Positions 28,687 through 38,409 are shown, numbered from the stretch's first letter. The stretch is 64,000 nucleotides of DNA from Ichthyenterobacterium magnum (GCF_003610635.1 NZ_RAQJ01000001.1:434474-498473); one strand, 5' to 3'. The notes: generated by a model not told the origin, from the letters alone. Numbers and translations are program-made.

Positions 28687-30689
28687 TAAATATCTAAAAC
28701 AACTACTTGATTTCGTTTTACTTTAATTCCTTTGTTTACAGATTGATTTTTAACAACACCTGCGCCATCCATTTTTACTTTTAAGCCCATGTTTTCTAAT
28801 AATGCAAGTGCATCCATTGCTGGCATACCAACAACATTTGGCATAATCGTTTTATAGGTTTGAGCCACATCGTAATAGGTTTCAAAATCATTATCGACTA
28901 TTGAGTTTTTAAAATCAATTACATTAACTTCATCAACTAATGGTGTTTCTGTATATATTTTTTGAGCTATTCTTTTAAACACTGGTCCAGTAACATCTGC
29001 GCCATAATAGCCTTTCTTTATACTTGGTTTATGAATTACTACAATACATGAATATTTTGGGTTTTCAGCAGGAAAATAACCTGCGAATGAAGAGATATAT
29101 CTTTTGTTTTCTTTCCAATCTTTCATCCAGTATTCTGTTTGCGCAGTTCCCGTTTTTCCCGCCATAGAAAAATTTTTAGAATACAATTTTTTACCAGTTC
29201 CTCTTACCACTACATTTTTTAATATCTCTTGTATTTCATTAAGTGTTTTATTTGAACATATTTTTTGATTTATCACTTCTTTATCAAAAGTTTCAATATT
29301 CTTATCAAACTCTTTAACCGCTTTAATAAATCGTGGTTTTACCATTTCGCCACCATTGGCTATTGCATTATAAAAAGTTAATGTTTGTAAGGGTGTTAAA
29401 CTTAAATTATAACCATAAGCCATTGATGGCAGTGCATTTTTACTCCACTTTTTATCACCTGGTTCAGGAATATCTGGTTTACCTTCACCCATGATTGAAA
29501 CACCTAACGGCTCATGAAGGTTCCAACTTTTAATACGATTAATAAACTTTTTAGGCTGTTTAGAGTAATGCTCATCGATTAATGTTGCCAAACCTATATT
29601 AGAAGACACCTCTAAAGCTCTAGCAGCAGAAATCTCCCCATAACCACCATGATGTGAATCATAAATATTTCGCCCATAAAAACGTTTTACTCCTTTTTTT
29701 GTATCAACAACTGTAGATGTGTCAATCACCTTATCTTCAAGAGCAACCATTAATGCCATTACTTTAAACGTTGACCCAGGCTCATGAGATTCCCAAACCG
29801 CATAGTTTCGTTTTTCGTAGTAATGCCCATCTTTAGTTTTTGCTAAATTTGAAATAGCCTTAACCTCGCCAGTTTTAACATCCATTATAATAGCACAACC
29901 ATGCTCAGCCTCGTAATGCTCTAATTGCCCTAGAAGTGAATGGTGCACGATATCTTGAATATTAACATCTATGGTTGTAAACACATCATAACCGTCTTTT
30001 GGTTCTTTTTGATTAGAATCGTAAACTGGTTTCCATTGCCCTTTTCCAATTTTTTGTTTTAAGCGCTCACCGTCGTCACCTCTTAAATACTTTGCTCCAA
30101 AAGCACCATCAATTCCTGCTCTAGTGGCATTTCCATCTTCATCAAAACGTTCATAACCAATAGACCTTTGTGCAATTGCTCCCATTGGATGCTCTCGTTT
30201 TGTTGTTTGCTCAACAATTAAACCGCCTTTAAAAGCACCAAGATTTAACATCGGGAAGTCTCTTACTCTCAAATAATCTGAGTAGCCAATATCTCTTACA
30301 AGCAAATAGTATCTATTTTTATTTGCTCTAGCTTTCCTTATTCCTTTTTGATAATAACTAGATGGTTTCCCTGTATATTTTGACAATGAATCACTAAGTG
30401 GCTTTAGGTATTTTTCAAATCTTGCGTTAGATGGTGTTAAAGCATCTATTCTAATATCATACTTAGGAATTGAAGTTGCTAACAAGTTTCCGTTAGCAGA
30501 ATACACATTACCTCTATTTGCTGGAATAACAACATTTTTAGTTGCACTTTTATCTGCTAGGTCTCTATACTGGTCGCCTTGAATAAATTGAATACTACAC
30601 AACTTAAATACTACAGCTAAAGCAAAGACAAACATACAGCCTGAGACAAAATACAATCTGTTTAATATGTTGTTTTCTTTTGTTGCCAC
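28686..30689 (-). CDS. ftsI: division transpeptidase FtsI (penicillin-binding protein) with one PASTA domain
   Basis: A class B penicillin-binding protein that cross-links septal peptidoglycan. Its 667 residues have a membrane anchor (about 12-31), a pedestal domain, and a transpeptidase domain with the active-site motif STFK (Ser306), SSNIG for SxN, and KTG at 512-514. A single PASTA domain (about 612-667, MPNVVGMPAMDALALLENMG) ends the protein; the E. coli enzyme lacks it. It is coupled to murE by a one-base overlap and follows the ftsL-like gene by 2 bases. Confidence 0.96.
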   Translation of the reverse strand: MATKENNILNRLYFVSGCMFVFALAVVFKLCSIQFIQGDQYRDLADKSATKNVVIPANRGNVYSANGNLLATSIPKYDIRIDALTPSNARFEKYLKPLSDSLSKYTGKPSSYYQKGIRKARANKNRYYLLVRDIGYSDYLRVRDFPMLNLGAFKGGLIVEQTTKREHPMGAIAQRSIGYERFDEDGNATRAGIDGAFGAKYLRGDDGERLKQKIGKGQWKPVYDSNQKEPKDGYDVFTTIDVNIQDIVHHSLLGQLEHYEAEHGCAIIMDVKTGEVKAISNLAKTKDGHYYEKRNYAVWESHEPGSTFKVMALMVALEDKVIDTSTVVDTKKGVKRFYGRNIYDSHHGGYGEISAARALEVSSNIGLATLIDEHYSKQPKKFINRIKSWNLHEPLGVSIMGEGKPDIPEPGDKKWSKNALPSMAYGYNLSLTPLQTLTFYNAIANGGEMVKPRFIKAVKEFDKNIETFDKEVINQKICSNKTLNEIQEILKNVVVRGTGKKLYSKNFSMAGKTGTAQTEYWMKDWKENKRYISSFAGYFPAENPKYSCIVVIHKPSIKKGYYGADVTGPVFKRIAQKIYTETPLVDEVNVIDFKNSIVDNDFETYYDVAQTYKTIMPNVVGMPAMDALALLENMGLKVKMDGAGVVKNQSVNKGIKVKRNQVVVLDI

Positions 30690-30691
30690 TT

Positions 30692-31009
30692 TTAATTTTG
30701 AGAGGTTACTTTAATTTTCACAGGAGGATTCTCTGATATTTTTATGCCTTTATCTGCTACTTTTTTAATAATTGATGATTCCATTTTGAGTTGCATCAAT
30801 TCTTTTCGTCCGTCAACAAATGCCGAACGCCATTCTTTAACTTCATCACCTAAACGTGCAATTTCATGCACTTTTTTATCTGCGCTATGTGAGCTTGCAA
30901 TCATAACTATAGCCAAACCAGAAATAAAAATGATAACTCTCCAGTTTTTAAAAGAATCATCGCTGATTAAAAATTTCCCTTTTAATATGCTATAGATGTT
31001 TTTTTTCAT
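30692..31009 (-). CDS. ftsL: FtsL-like division protein
   Basis: A 105-residue bitopic protein with a short cytosolic N-terminus, one membrane span (about 25-42, WRVIIFISGLAIVMIASSH) and a periplasmic coiled-coil-like stretch (about 46-88, with heptad-spaced I, L and V). FtsL proteins are poorly conserved, so the call rests on topology and on position between rsmH and ftsI. The ATG overlaps the rsmH stop by four bases. Confidence 0.88.
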   Translation of the reverse strand: MKKNIYSILKGKFLISDDSFKNWRVIIFISGLAIVMIASSHSADKKVHEIARLGDEVKEWRSAFVDGRKELMQLKMESSIIKKVADKGIKISENPPVKIKVTSQN

Positions 31010-31902
31010 AGTTTTTCAGCAATTCTAAGCTTTGCACTTCTTGCTCTATTGTTTTGCTTTATTTCTTCTTGCGTTGGCACAATTAAACCTCCAACTTTTT
31101 TTAACGGAACTTCGTAATTACCAAACACATCTCTCTCTGGTTCTCCTTCAAACATTCCGTTTCTTATAAAACGTTTTACCAAACGATCTTCTAACGAATG
31201 GTATGAGATAAAACTTAAACGACCACCTTCTTTTAATACTTCTGGTGTTTGTATTAATAACTTTTTTAAAACTTCAATCTCCTGATTAACCTCAATACGT
31301 ATAGCTTGATAAATCTGAGCTAAAACTTTATTCTCTTTTTTGTGTTGTAAAAAGCGTTTTAAAACACTTTTGAGCTGATCACTAGTTTTTATATCTTCAT
31401 CATGACGCGCCTCAACTATAACTCTTGCCATTGCTGGTGCTTGCCTCAACTCTCCATATTGCCAAAGTACTTGACGAATTTGTTCTTCTTCATATTCATT
31501 AACCACATGATATGCCGATAATGTGCTTTCTTGATTCATTCGCATATCTAAACTTGCTTCGAATCGCGTTGAAAACCCACGCTCAGCAACATCAAACTGA
31601 TGAGATGACACTCCAAAATCTGCAAGAATACCATCAACCTGTTTTACACCATGAAATCTCAAAAAACGTTTAACGTATTGAAAATTCTCGTTAATTAGTG
31701 TAAACCTATCGTCATCTATAGTATTTAAAAGCGCATCTTGATCTTGATCAAAAGCAAACAGTTTTCCGTTTTCATCAAGATGTTTTAAAATCTCTCTACT
31801 ATGACCACCGCCTCCAAAAGTGACATCAACATAAATTCCGCTAGGTTTAATATTTAAACCCTCAACTGTTTCTTTTAATAAAACTGGGTTATGATATTTC
31901 AT
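31006..31902 (-). CDS. rsmH: 16S rRNA (cytosine1402-N4)-methyltransferase
   Basis: Methylates N4 of C1402 in 16S rRNA. The start at 31902 gives 298 residues beginning MKYHNPVLLKETVEGLNI, the usual family start; four codons upstream there is an alternative ATG. The SAM-binding motif is DVTFGGGGHSREIL (about 29-42), followed by FDQDQDAL, DFGVSSHQFD and SYHSLEDRLVKRF (about 240). The first codons overlap the end of mraZ by 14 bases. Confidence 0.95.
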   Translation of the reverse strand: MKYHNPVLLKETVEGLNIKPSGIYVDVTFGGGGHSREILKHLDENGKLFAFDQDQDALLNTIDDDRFTLINENFQYVKRFLRFHGVKQVDGILADFGVSSHQFDVAERGFSTRFEASLDMRMNQESTLSAYHVVNEYEEEQIRQVLWQYGELRQAPAMARVIVEARHDEDIKTSDQLKSVLKRFLQHKKENKVLAQIYQAIRIEVNQEIEVLKKLLIQTPEVLKEGGRLSFISYHSLEDRLVKRFIRNGMFEGEPERDVFGNYEVPLKKVGGLIVPTQEEIKQNNRARSAKLRIAEKL

Positions 31903-32359
31903 GGTCGCCATCATCTTGTCCCATAACTTCTTCAGCTAAATCTGCAAAGTCTCCTGTTGCATCATCAATAGCTTTTTCGTACCTATCTTTATCCCAAATT
32001 TCAATAATATTTATGGCCGAAGAGACCACAATATCTTTTGTTATTCCAGAGAAAGTCACTAAGTCTCTCGGAATTAATAAACGCCCAGCACTATCAATCT
32101 CTATCATTTTCACTCCCGCAGTAAAACGCCTAATAAAATCATTATTCTTTTTCTTAAATTTATTTAGCTTGTTTATTTTTTGCATTAACAAGCCCCATTC
32201 TGACATAGGATACAATTCTAAACAAGGCTGAAATACAGCACGCTTTAAAACAAACCCATTTTGCAATACTGGAGACAACTGCTTTTTTATTGCAGCCGGA
32301 AGCAATAGCCTGCCTTTGGCATCTACTTTGCATTCATATGTTCCTATTAAAGCGTTCAA
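31889..32359 (-). CDS. mraZ: transcriptional regulator MraZ
   Basis: A DNA-binding regulator and usual first gene of the dcw cluster. Its 156 residues contain two AbrB-like halves, each with a DxxGR signature: DAKGRLLLPAAIKKQL (about 13-28) and DSAGRLLIPRDLV (about 92). The acidic tail (EEVMGQDDGDHEI) is extended. MraZ represses its own operon in E. coli and activates in Mycoplasma by binding short direct repeats. A matching array lies just upstream at 32412-32436. Confidence 0.96.
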   Translation of the reverse strand: MNALIGTYECKVDAKGRLLLPAAIKKQLSPVLQNGFVLKRAVFQPCLELYPMSEWGLLMQKINKLNKFKKKNNDFIRRFTAGVKMIEIDSAGRLLIPRDLVTFSGITKDIVVSSAINIIEIWDKDRYEKAIDDATGDFADLAEEVMGQDDGDHEIS

Positions 32360-32392
32360 AATGATTGTTTTATAAGACTAACGATTAAGAAT

Positions 32393-32440
32393 CAAATATA
32401 TTGAAAAAATTCCCACATCTTACCACTTTACTCCACTTTT
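32393..32440 (-). promoter_or_regulatory. dcw promoter with MraZ-box array
   Basis: On the minus strand TATATTTG at 32400-32393 is an exact Bacteroidota -7 element, 34 bases before the mraZ ATG. Directly upstream are three GTGGN units (GTGGA, GTGGT, GTGGG) at 32436-32432, 32426-32422 and 32416-32412, spaced exactly 10 bp. Known MraZ sites are direct repeats of TGGGN (E. coli) or AAAGTG-type units (Mycoplasma) at about one helical turn. The array covers the -33 region, where no clear TTTG is seen. Confidence 0.75.
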
Positions 32441-32562
32441 GTTAATAAATTTTTATTTATGTCAAAAAATCTGTTTCTAGTTTTATCATAAATTAGCGTC
32501 AATCATTTTAAAATCAAACCGTTACAATCTCAAAAGAACTCGCCTATTTGTAAATCAAAATT

Positions 32563-32643
32563 GTGAACAAACTATTAGTAAATAGTTTTGAAATTGAAGC
32601 GGATACAAAAACTAAATATTTATTTGAAGCGTTAGAATGGTAA
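32563..32643 (+). other. possible 26-codon small ORF or gene remnant
   Basis: In the 352-base gap between mraZ and the hydrolase, a GTG at 32563 opens a frame to TAA at 32643 (VNKLLVNSFEIEADTKTKYLFEALEW). The composition is protein-like (balanced charges, few rare residues), but no promoter or ribosome site supports it and it could be chance or a decayed gene. The rest of the gap holds the two divergent promoters. Confidence 0.2.
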
Positions 32644-32676
32644 TAAAAAAACAAATTAATTATCAGATGAATTACC

Positions 32677-32684
32677 TATATTTG
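32677..32684 (+). promoter_or_regulatory. -7 element upstream of the alpha/beta hydrolase gene
   Basis: TATATTTG is an exact TAnnTTTG match 27 bases before the ATG at 32712. The -33 position lacks a clear TTTG, so strength is uncertain. Confidence 0.5.
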
Positions 32685-32711
32685 TTTTAAATGATATTGA
32701 CTAACTAGTAC

Positions 32712-33476
32712 ATGAAGCACCTTTTAAAAAAAGAAAAAAATTACAATTATATTGAGGTAGGAGAAGGCACTCCAATAATCGTTTTGCATGGATTAATGGG
32801 AGGATTAAGTAATTTTGATGCAGTAACCAATTTTTTTAGCGACAAAGGATACAAAATTATCATTCCTGAGTTACCTATTTACACAATGTCATTAATTAAA
32901 ACCAATGTTAAAAGTTTTGCAAAATACCTACATGATTTTATTGAGTTTAAAGGATTTGACGAAGTTATTTTGTTAGGCAATTCTCTTGGTGGTCACATAG
33001 GTTTATATCACACTAAGTTATATCCAGAAAAAGTAAAAGCACTTATAATTACAGGTAGTTCAGGGTTATATGAAAGTGCTATGGGTAGCGGTTACACTAA
33101 GCGCAGTGATTATGAAGTTATAAAGAAAAAAGCTCAAGATGTTTTTTATGACCCAGATGTTGCAACTAAAGAAATTGTTGATGAAGTTTACGAAACTGTA
33201 AACGACAGGAATAAGTTAATTAAAACACTAGCTATTGCAAAAAGTGCCATTAGACATAATATGGCAAAAGATTTACCTAAAATGAAAACACCTTCGTGCA
33301 TTATTTGGGGAAAGAATGACAATGTTACACCTCCAGAAGTTGCAACAGAGTTTAACGAGCTCTTACCAGATTCTGATTTATTTTGGATTGATAAGTGTGG
33401 GCATGCAGCCATGATGGAACATCCTGATGAGTTTAATACAATTCTTAATAATTGGTTAACTAAAAGAAACTTATAA
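32712..33476 (+). CDS. alpha/beta-fold hydrolase
   Basis: A 254-residue cytosolic hydrolase. The oxyanion segment VLHGLMGGLSNFD lies at about 25-37, the nucleophile elbow GNSLGGHIG at 89-97 (Ser91), a late acid in WGKNDNVTPP and the catalytic His in KCGHAAMMEHPDEF near the C-terminus. There is no signal peptide. The substrate is unknown; similar proteins act on esters or C-C bonds. The gene precedes engB by 51 bases in the same direction, an arrangement that suggests one transcript. Confidence 0.88.
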   Translation: MKHLLKKEKNYNYIEVGEGTPIIVLHGLMGGLSNFDAVTNFFSDKGYKIIIPELPIYTMSLIKTNVKSFAKYLHDFIEFKGFDEVILLGNSLGGHIGLYHTKLYPEKVKALIITGSSGLYESAMGSGYTKRSDYEVIKKKAQDVFYDPDVATKEIVDEVYETVNDRNKLIKTLAIAKSAIRHNMAKDLPKMKTPSCIIWGKNDNVTPPEVATEFNELLPDSDLFWIDKCGHAAMMEHPDEFNTILNNWLTKRNL

Positions 33477-33527
33477 TTATAGTATTTGTTTAAATTAAAA
33501 TTGGGCTCATTTTTATAGTAAATACAT

Positions 33528-34145
33528 ATGAAAATTAAAACTGCTGAATTTATAATAAGTAATTCTGAGGTCGACAAATGTCCTAAAGATATACTCCCAG
33601 AATATGCGTTTATTGGCCGAAGTAATGTTGGCAAATCTTCATTAATCAACATGATTACTAATCATAAAAACTTAGCAAAAACTTCTGGAAGACCAGGGAA
33701 AACACAACTTATAAATCATTTTACAATTAATAAAAATTGGTTTTTAGTTGATTTACCAGGCTATGGTTACGCAAGAGTTTCTAAGACTGCTAAGAAAAAA
33801 TTTCAGAAATTTATTACTAATTATTTTGAGAAGCGTCAGCAATTGGTTTCAGCCTTTGTTTTAGTTGACATAAGACACGAGCCCCAAAAAATAGACTTAG
33901 AATTTATGCACTGGATGGGAGAGCATCAAATTCCTTTTTCTATCGTTTTTACTAAAGCTGATAAATTAAAACCAAAAGCTATAGAAAGAAATGTTAAAGA
34001 CTACGAAAAAATAATGCTTAACACTTGGGAAGAAATGCCTCAGCATTTTATTACGTCGTCTTCAAAATCTATAGGTAGAGATGAGATTTTACAATATATT
34101 GACGAGACAAATATTCAATTTAACTTGGCACAGTCACAAGTTTAG
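33528..34145 (+). CDS. engB: ribosome biogenesis GTPase YihA/YsxC (EngB)
   Basis: A 205-residue TRAFAC GTPase needed for late 50S ribosomal subunit assembly. G1 is GRSNVGKSSLINM (about 29-41), the G2 region is GRPGKTQLINHF, G3 is DLPGYGYARV (about 75) and G4 is TKADKL (about 144). It ends with a four-base tail-to-tail overlap with the convergent ABC permease gene, so no terminator separates them. Confidence 0.96.
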   Translation: MKIKTAEFIISNSEVDKCPKDILPEYAFIGRSNVGKSSLINMITNHKNLAKTSGRPGKTQLINHFTINKNWFLVDLPGYGYARVSKTAKKKFQKFITNYFEKRQQLVSAFVLVDIRHEPQKIDLEFMHWMGEHQIPFSIVFTKADKLKPKAIERNVKDYEKIMLNTWEEMPQHFITSSSKSIGRDEILQYIDETNIQFNLAQSQV

Positions 34146-35236
34146 TTTTTTACATCTAAAGCATCTCTAAGCGAATTACCTATTAACATAAAAGCCATTA
34201 CTAAAATCATAATACACAAACCAGGAATCATTGCTAAATAAGGCTTACCAAGAATTATGTAGTTATAATGATCTTTAATCATTGCTCCCCAACTAGCCAT
34301 TGGTGGCTGTGCGCCAATACCCAAAAAACTTAAACCACTTTCAATTAATATAGCAGCTGCAAAGTTAGCTGCAGATATCACTATTAAAGGCCCCATAATA
34401 TTTGGTAAAATATGTTTTACTATAATGCGATAATCTTTAAATCCTAAAGCACGAGCTGCTGTAACGTACTGCATTTCTTTAACACTAATAATCTGACCTC
34501 TTACAACTCTAGCAACCTCAACCCACATTGTAAGACCTACTGCAATAAATACTTGCCAAAACCCTTTACCTAATGCCAATGTAATAGCTATGACTAAAAG
34601 TAAGGTTGGTATTGACCATGTGACATTAATAATCCACATAATAAATGCGTCTATTTTACCTCCATAATAACCTGCTATACTTCCCATAGAAATTCCAATA
34701 AGTAAAGAGATTAGAACAGCAATAAAGCCAATAAAAAAAGAGATTCTAGACCCAATTAAAATTCTACTTAAATAATCTCTTCCATATTTATCGGTTCCAA
34801 AAAGAAATGTTTTTTCATTTATAAAATCTTTATATTCTTTATTAGGAAACAATTTTAAATCAATCTCTTTTTCAACACCAAGAAGTCCATCAGAAGCATA
34901 TTCAGCATACATTAACTTATCATCTTTTACACTAAAATTTGTTATAGGAATCTCTGTATTTGTGTTTTTAACACCATAAAAAATACGGTTAAAAAATGAT
35001 TGCTCCTTATTAATCTGAGAAGGTATTTCTAACATTTTTACTTTAAATCCTGGACTTTTAGAATGAATAGACAAATGCATCTGATTAGCATTTTGAGAAT
35101 TATCTGGAGCAATTATATATGCTAAAACCGATATCAAACCAATAATTACAATTAACCACAAACTTAAAACGCCCCAAAAGTTTTTTTTAAACTTTTGAAG
35201 CGCTAATTGTGTTAACGAGTTATTAGTTTTACTCAT
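34142..35236 (-). CDS. oligopeptide/dipeptide ABC transporter permease (DppC/OppC family)
   Basis: A 364-residue inner-membrane permease. After TM1 (about 18-41) comes a periplasmic insert of about 110 residues, longer than in E. coli OppC, then GTDKYGRDYLSRILIGSR, the marker of the OppC class. The EAA loop is ARALGFKDYRIIVKHILPN, followed by SGLSFLGIGAQPP. The partner permease, ATPases and binding protein are not nearby, so the substrate is only guessed (peptides). It follows the processing protease gene by 5 bases. Confidence 0.9.
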   Translation of the reverse strand: MSKTNNSLTQLALQKFKKNFWGVLSLWLIVIIGLISVLAYIIAPDNSQNANQMHLSIHSKSPGFKVKMLEIPSQINKEQSFFNRIFYGVKNTNTEIPITNFSVKDDKLMYAEYASDGLLGVEKEIDLKLFPNKEYKDFINEKTFLFGTDKYGRDYLSRILIGSRISFFIGFIAVLISLLIGISMGSIAGYYGGKIDAFIMWIINVTWSIPTLLLVIAITLALGKGFWQVFIAVGLTMWVEVARVVRGQIISVKEMQYVTAARALGFKDYRIIVKHILPNIMGPLIVISAANFAAAILIESGLSFLGIGAQPPMASWGAMIKDHYNYIILGKPYLAMIPGLCIMILVMAFMLIGNSLRDALDVKN

Positions 35237-35241
35237 TTAAT

Positions 35242-37365
35242 TTATTCTTTAACTGTAGTAGCCACCTTAGTTTTAATGGCATATGTCATTTTTATATCAT
35301 TAAGTACATTAAGTGCTTCTTCAATATAAATGTCTTTGCTCAGGTTTGCATGCCAATTAGCTCGTCTATCTTTTAACGCAGAGTCTTGTTCCATTATTCT
35401 TAATTCATATGGTAAAGAACTAAAGGTTAAATTAGATTGATAATCTGAGATTTTATCAAAACGTTTAGCTTCATCTTCATTTTTCTCTAATGCCAACTTA
35501 TAATCATCATACTTAAGAGAAAAGGTATCTCGATCTCTCATTTTTTTAATCCACTTAGCATTATCATCAATTAGTTTTAATTGTTTGCTATTAGTCATTC
35601 TTTCATTGCTTCTAGCTATTGTAGCATCATAGTCAAAGTAATTTCCCCAAACATCATAATCTGCAGCATCAATTTTATCATATGCTAAATGGTTTTCGAA
35701 ATTACGCTCACCAAAATTTAAGTAGCTTCCACGATTAGGTACTACGACATCACTTTTAACACCTTCTAATTGTACAGAACCACCATTAACTCTATAGTAC
35801 TTTTGTATTGTATACTTAAAAGCGCCTAAACTTCCAGAAGTATTGTTTCTTACAAATCGATTAAGGTCTTGATAGGTTTGCACAGTTCCTTTACCAAAAG
35901 TTTGCTTGCTTCCAATAACGACTGCTCTTTTATAATCCTGCATTGCTGCAGCAAGAATTTCTGATGCAGAAGCTGAATTTTCATTTACCATAATCACCAA
36001 TGGCCCATCCCAAACTATCGAGCGATCTCTATCTTTAAGCACTTCTTTTGGCTCTCCTGTAGTTTTAACTTGTACAATTGGTCCTTCTTTTATAAACAAT
36101 CCCGCTAAATCAACCACAACTGGTAAAGAACCTCCGCCATTATTTCTTAAATCTACAACAATACCTTCAATGCCTTGTTCTTTTAATCGCTCAATCTCTA
36201 ATTTCATATCGGATGCAGCATTCCTTTTCTTATGGTCTTCAAAGTTTAAATAAAAGCTTGGTAAGTTAATTACGCCAAACTTTTTTCCGTCTTTCTCAAC
36301 AATTGAAGATTTTGCATAAGTTTCTTCAATTACCACGACATCTCTAGTAATTGTTATATCCTCAATTGAACCATCTACTTTTTTAAGTGTTAATGTTACA
36401 TTGGTGCCTTTTGGCCCTTTAATATGCTTAATTGCATCACCTAAACGCATACCAACAATATTAACAGCCTCATCTTCATCTTCTTGTTTTACCTTTAGTA
36501 TCTGATCACCAACTTCTAAGCCTTTTTGTCTCCAAGCTGGACCGCCGCTTATAATTTCGTTAACTATTGTTGCTTCACCTTTTGGTTGAAGCCTTGCGCC
36601 TATGCCTTCAAAATTACCAGACATAGCAACTTCAAAACGATCTTTATCTTCTGGCTCTAAATACGTTGTATGAGGATCAAACTCTCTAGTAATAGAATTT
36701 AGGTATACTGCAAATAACTCTTTTCGTTGTCTTCCATCGATATAGAAAAATAATTCATCTAAACTGTTTAACGTTGTTTCTCTAGCTTCTACTTCTAACT
36801 CTTGATTTGTCTTTTTTGGGTTTTCATCATCATTTTCTTGCTGAGTAATTAACTCATCATAATTAGCAATAGTAGAAAACTTTAATTGCTTTCTCCAACG
36901 CTCTTCCATTTCTTTTTTAGAAGTTACATAACTTAAATTCTCATAGTCTGTAGAATATTCTTCAGCAAGATCAAAATCAAAAGGTTTAGTTAATACGTCT
37001 TTATAAATAGCTTTAGACTCTTCAATTCTTTTTAACAAACGGTCATGAGTTAAATTAAAAAAAGTAACATCGTAAGCTTTAAGCTGATCATCTAGTTTTG
37101 TTTTATATTTTTCAAATTCCTTAATATCTGAAGCATAAAAATATCGCTTAAGTGGATCGAGTTGATTTAAATACGAATCGAATACCTCTTTAGAAAAATC
37201 GTCATTAATCTCTTGAGGACTAAAATGAAATTCACTAAGTAGATAAGTAACTATTTTAATTAGTGTCCTGTCTTTATCATCACCTTCAAAAGACTTTGTA
37301 GTAAAGCTACACGATGCAAATGCTAATAAAAGTGTTAGCAATAAAATTTTATAATTCCTTTTCAT
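35242..37365 (-). CDS. prc: carboxy-terminal processing protease (tail-specific, S41)
   Basis: A periplasmic lipoprotein protease with a Ser-Lys dyad. The ATG at 37365 gives 707 residues with a lipoprotein signal MKRNYKILLLTLLLAFASC. Order of parts: helical N-terminal domain (about 35-230), PDZ domain (GIGARLQPKGEATIVNEI, about 245-330), S41 catalytic core with RNNGGGSLPV, the serine motif NSASASEIL and the lysine in QTFGKGTVQ, then a C-terminal helical domain. It is divergent from surE. A 23-bp sequence 26 bases before its start recurs upstream of lpxB. Confidence 0.95.
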   Translation of the reverse strand: MKRNYKILLLTLLLAFASCSFTTKSFEGDDKDRTLIKIVTYLLSEFHFSPQEINDDFSKEVFDSYLNQLDPLKRYFYASDIKEFEKYKTKLDDQLKAYDVTFFNLTHDRLLKRIEESKAIYKDVLTKPFDFDLAEEYSTDYENLSYVTSKKEMEERWRKQLKFSTIANYDELITQQENDDENPKKTNQELEVEARETTLNSLDELFFYIDGRQRKELFAVYLNSITREFDPHTTYLEPEDKDRFEVAMSGNFEGIGARLQPKGEATIVNEIISGGPAWRQKGLEVGDQILKVKQEDEDEAVNIVGMRLGDAIKHIKGPKGTNVTLTLKKVDGSIEDITITRDVVVIEETYAKSSIVEKDGKKFGVINLPSFYLNFEDHKKRNAASDMKLEIERLKEQGIEGIVVDLRNNGGGSLPVVVDLAGLFIKEGPIVQVKTTGEPKEVLKDRDRSIVWDGPLVIMVNENSASASEILAAAMQDYKRAVVIGSKQTFGKGTVQTYQDLNRFVRNNTSGSLGAFKYTIQKYYRVNGGSVQLEGVKSDVVVPNRGSYLNFGERNFENHLAYDKIDAADYDVWGNYFDYDATIARSNERMTNSKQLKLIDDNAKWIKKMRDRDTFSLKYDDYKLALEKNEDEAKRFDKISDYQSNLTFSSLPYELRIMEQDSALKDRRANWHANLSKDIYIEEALNVLNDIKMTYAIKTKVATTVKE

Positions 37366-37390
37366 AATATCTTTCATGTGTATTTAATTA

Positions 37391-37413
37391 TTGTTTTTAG
37401 CGGTCACATGTAA
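37391..37413 (-). repeat. 23-bp inverted repeat, left copy (upstream of prc)
   Basis: On the minus strand it begins TTACATGTGACC and ends GCTAAAAACAA. It is a perfect inverse of 38740-38762. Here it reads toward the prc start codon, 26 bases away. Confidence 0.93.
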
Positions 37414-37632
37414 TTACGATTAATCATTCTATTAAAATTAAAACGCCTTTAACATGCTCATTTTATGCATATTTGGGTTATATGATTTGTAAATACCATA
37501 TATTTTTCACTAAAGTAAAAGAAAAAATCATGCCAATAAAGTCTAATGCTACTAATTTTTTGTTAAAGCTGTATTTATAGGAAATTCAAGGGTAATTTAT
37601 GTATTTTAGTAGTCTCAAAAAAGCATCTTTTT

Positions 37633-38409
37633 ATGACCAAAAAACCTCTTATTTTAATTACTAATGATGATGGAATAACCGCTCCAGGAATACGAGCTCT
37701 TATTAAAGTTATGAATACTATTGGAGATGTAGTAGTTGTTGCTCCAGATAGTCCGCAAAGCGGAATGGGACACGCCATTACAATTAACTCAACACTTCAT
37801 GTTCAAAAAATTATTATTGATGATGGTCCTCAACAAGAATATAGTTGTTCTGGAACACCAGCAGATTGTGTAAAACTAGCTATAAATCAAATTCTTGACA
37901 AAAAACCAGATTTGTGTGTTTCTGGAATTAATCATGGATCCAACTCCTCTATAAATGTTATTTACTCAGGAACCATGAGTGCTGCCATAGAAGCTGGCAT
38001 TGAAGGTATACCTGCAATTGGCTTTTCTTTACTTGATTTTGATTGGAATGCCGATTTTAATGCTTCAAAAAGTCATATAAAAAAAATAGTGAATACCGTT
38101 TTATCTGAAGGTTTACAAGAAGGTGTTGTTTTAAATGTAAACATACCAAAACTTGCCAAAAAAGATATTAAAGGCATAAAAATTTGTAGGCAAGCAAAAG
38201 GAAATTGGAAAGAAAATTTTGACAAAAGAAAAACACCTCAAGGTAAAGACTATTATTGGCTTACTGGTAAATTTGTTAATTTAGACAAAGGTGAAGACAC
38301 AGATATCTGGGCTTTAAACGAAGGCTATATCTCTATGGTGCCAATTCAATTTGATTTAACAGCACATCATTGTATACAGAATTTAAACACATGGGATTTA
38401 AATGAATAA
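37633..38409 (+). CDS. surE: 5'/3'-nucleotidase SurE
   Basis: A metal-dependent survival-type nucleotidase acting on nucleoside monophosphates. Its 258 residues start with the metal-binding LITNDDGITAPGIRAL (about 7-22). They continue with VVAPDSPQSGMGHAIT, SGTPADCVKLA and SGINHGSNSSINVIYSGTM (about 97), the conserved NxG/YSGT region. The gene lies between the two copies of a 23-bp inverted repeat and overlaps the next gene by 8 bases. Confidence 0.96.
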   Translation: MTKKPLILITNDDGITAPGIRALIKVMNTIGDVVVVAPDSPQSGMGHAITINSTLHVQKIIIDDGPQQEYSCSGTPADCVKLAINQILDKKPDLCVSGINHGSNSSINVIYSGTMSAAIEAGIEGIPAIGFSLLDFDWNADFNASKSHIKKIVNTVLSEGLQEGVVLNVNIPKLAKKDIKGIKICRQAKGNWKENFDKRKTPQGKDYYWLTGKFVNLDKGEDTDIWALNEGYISMVPIQFDLTAHHCIQNLNTWDLNE

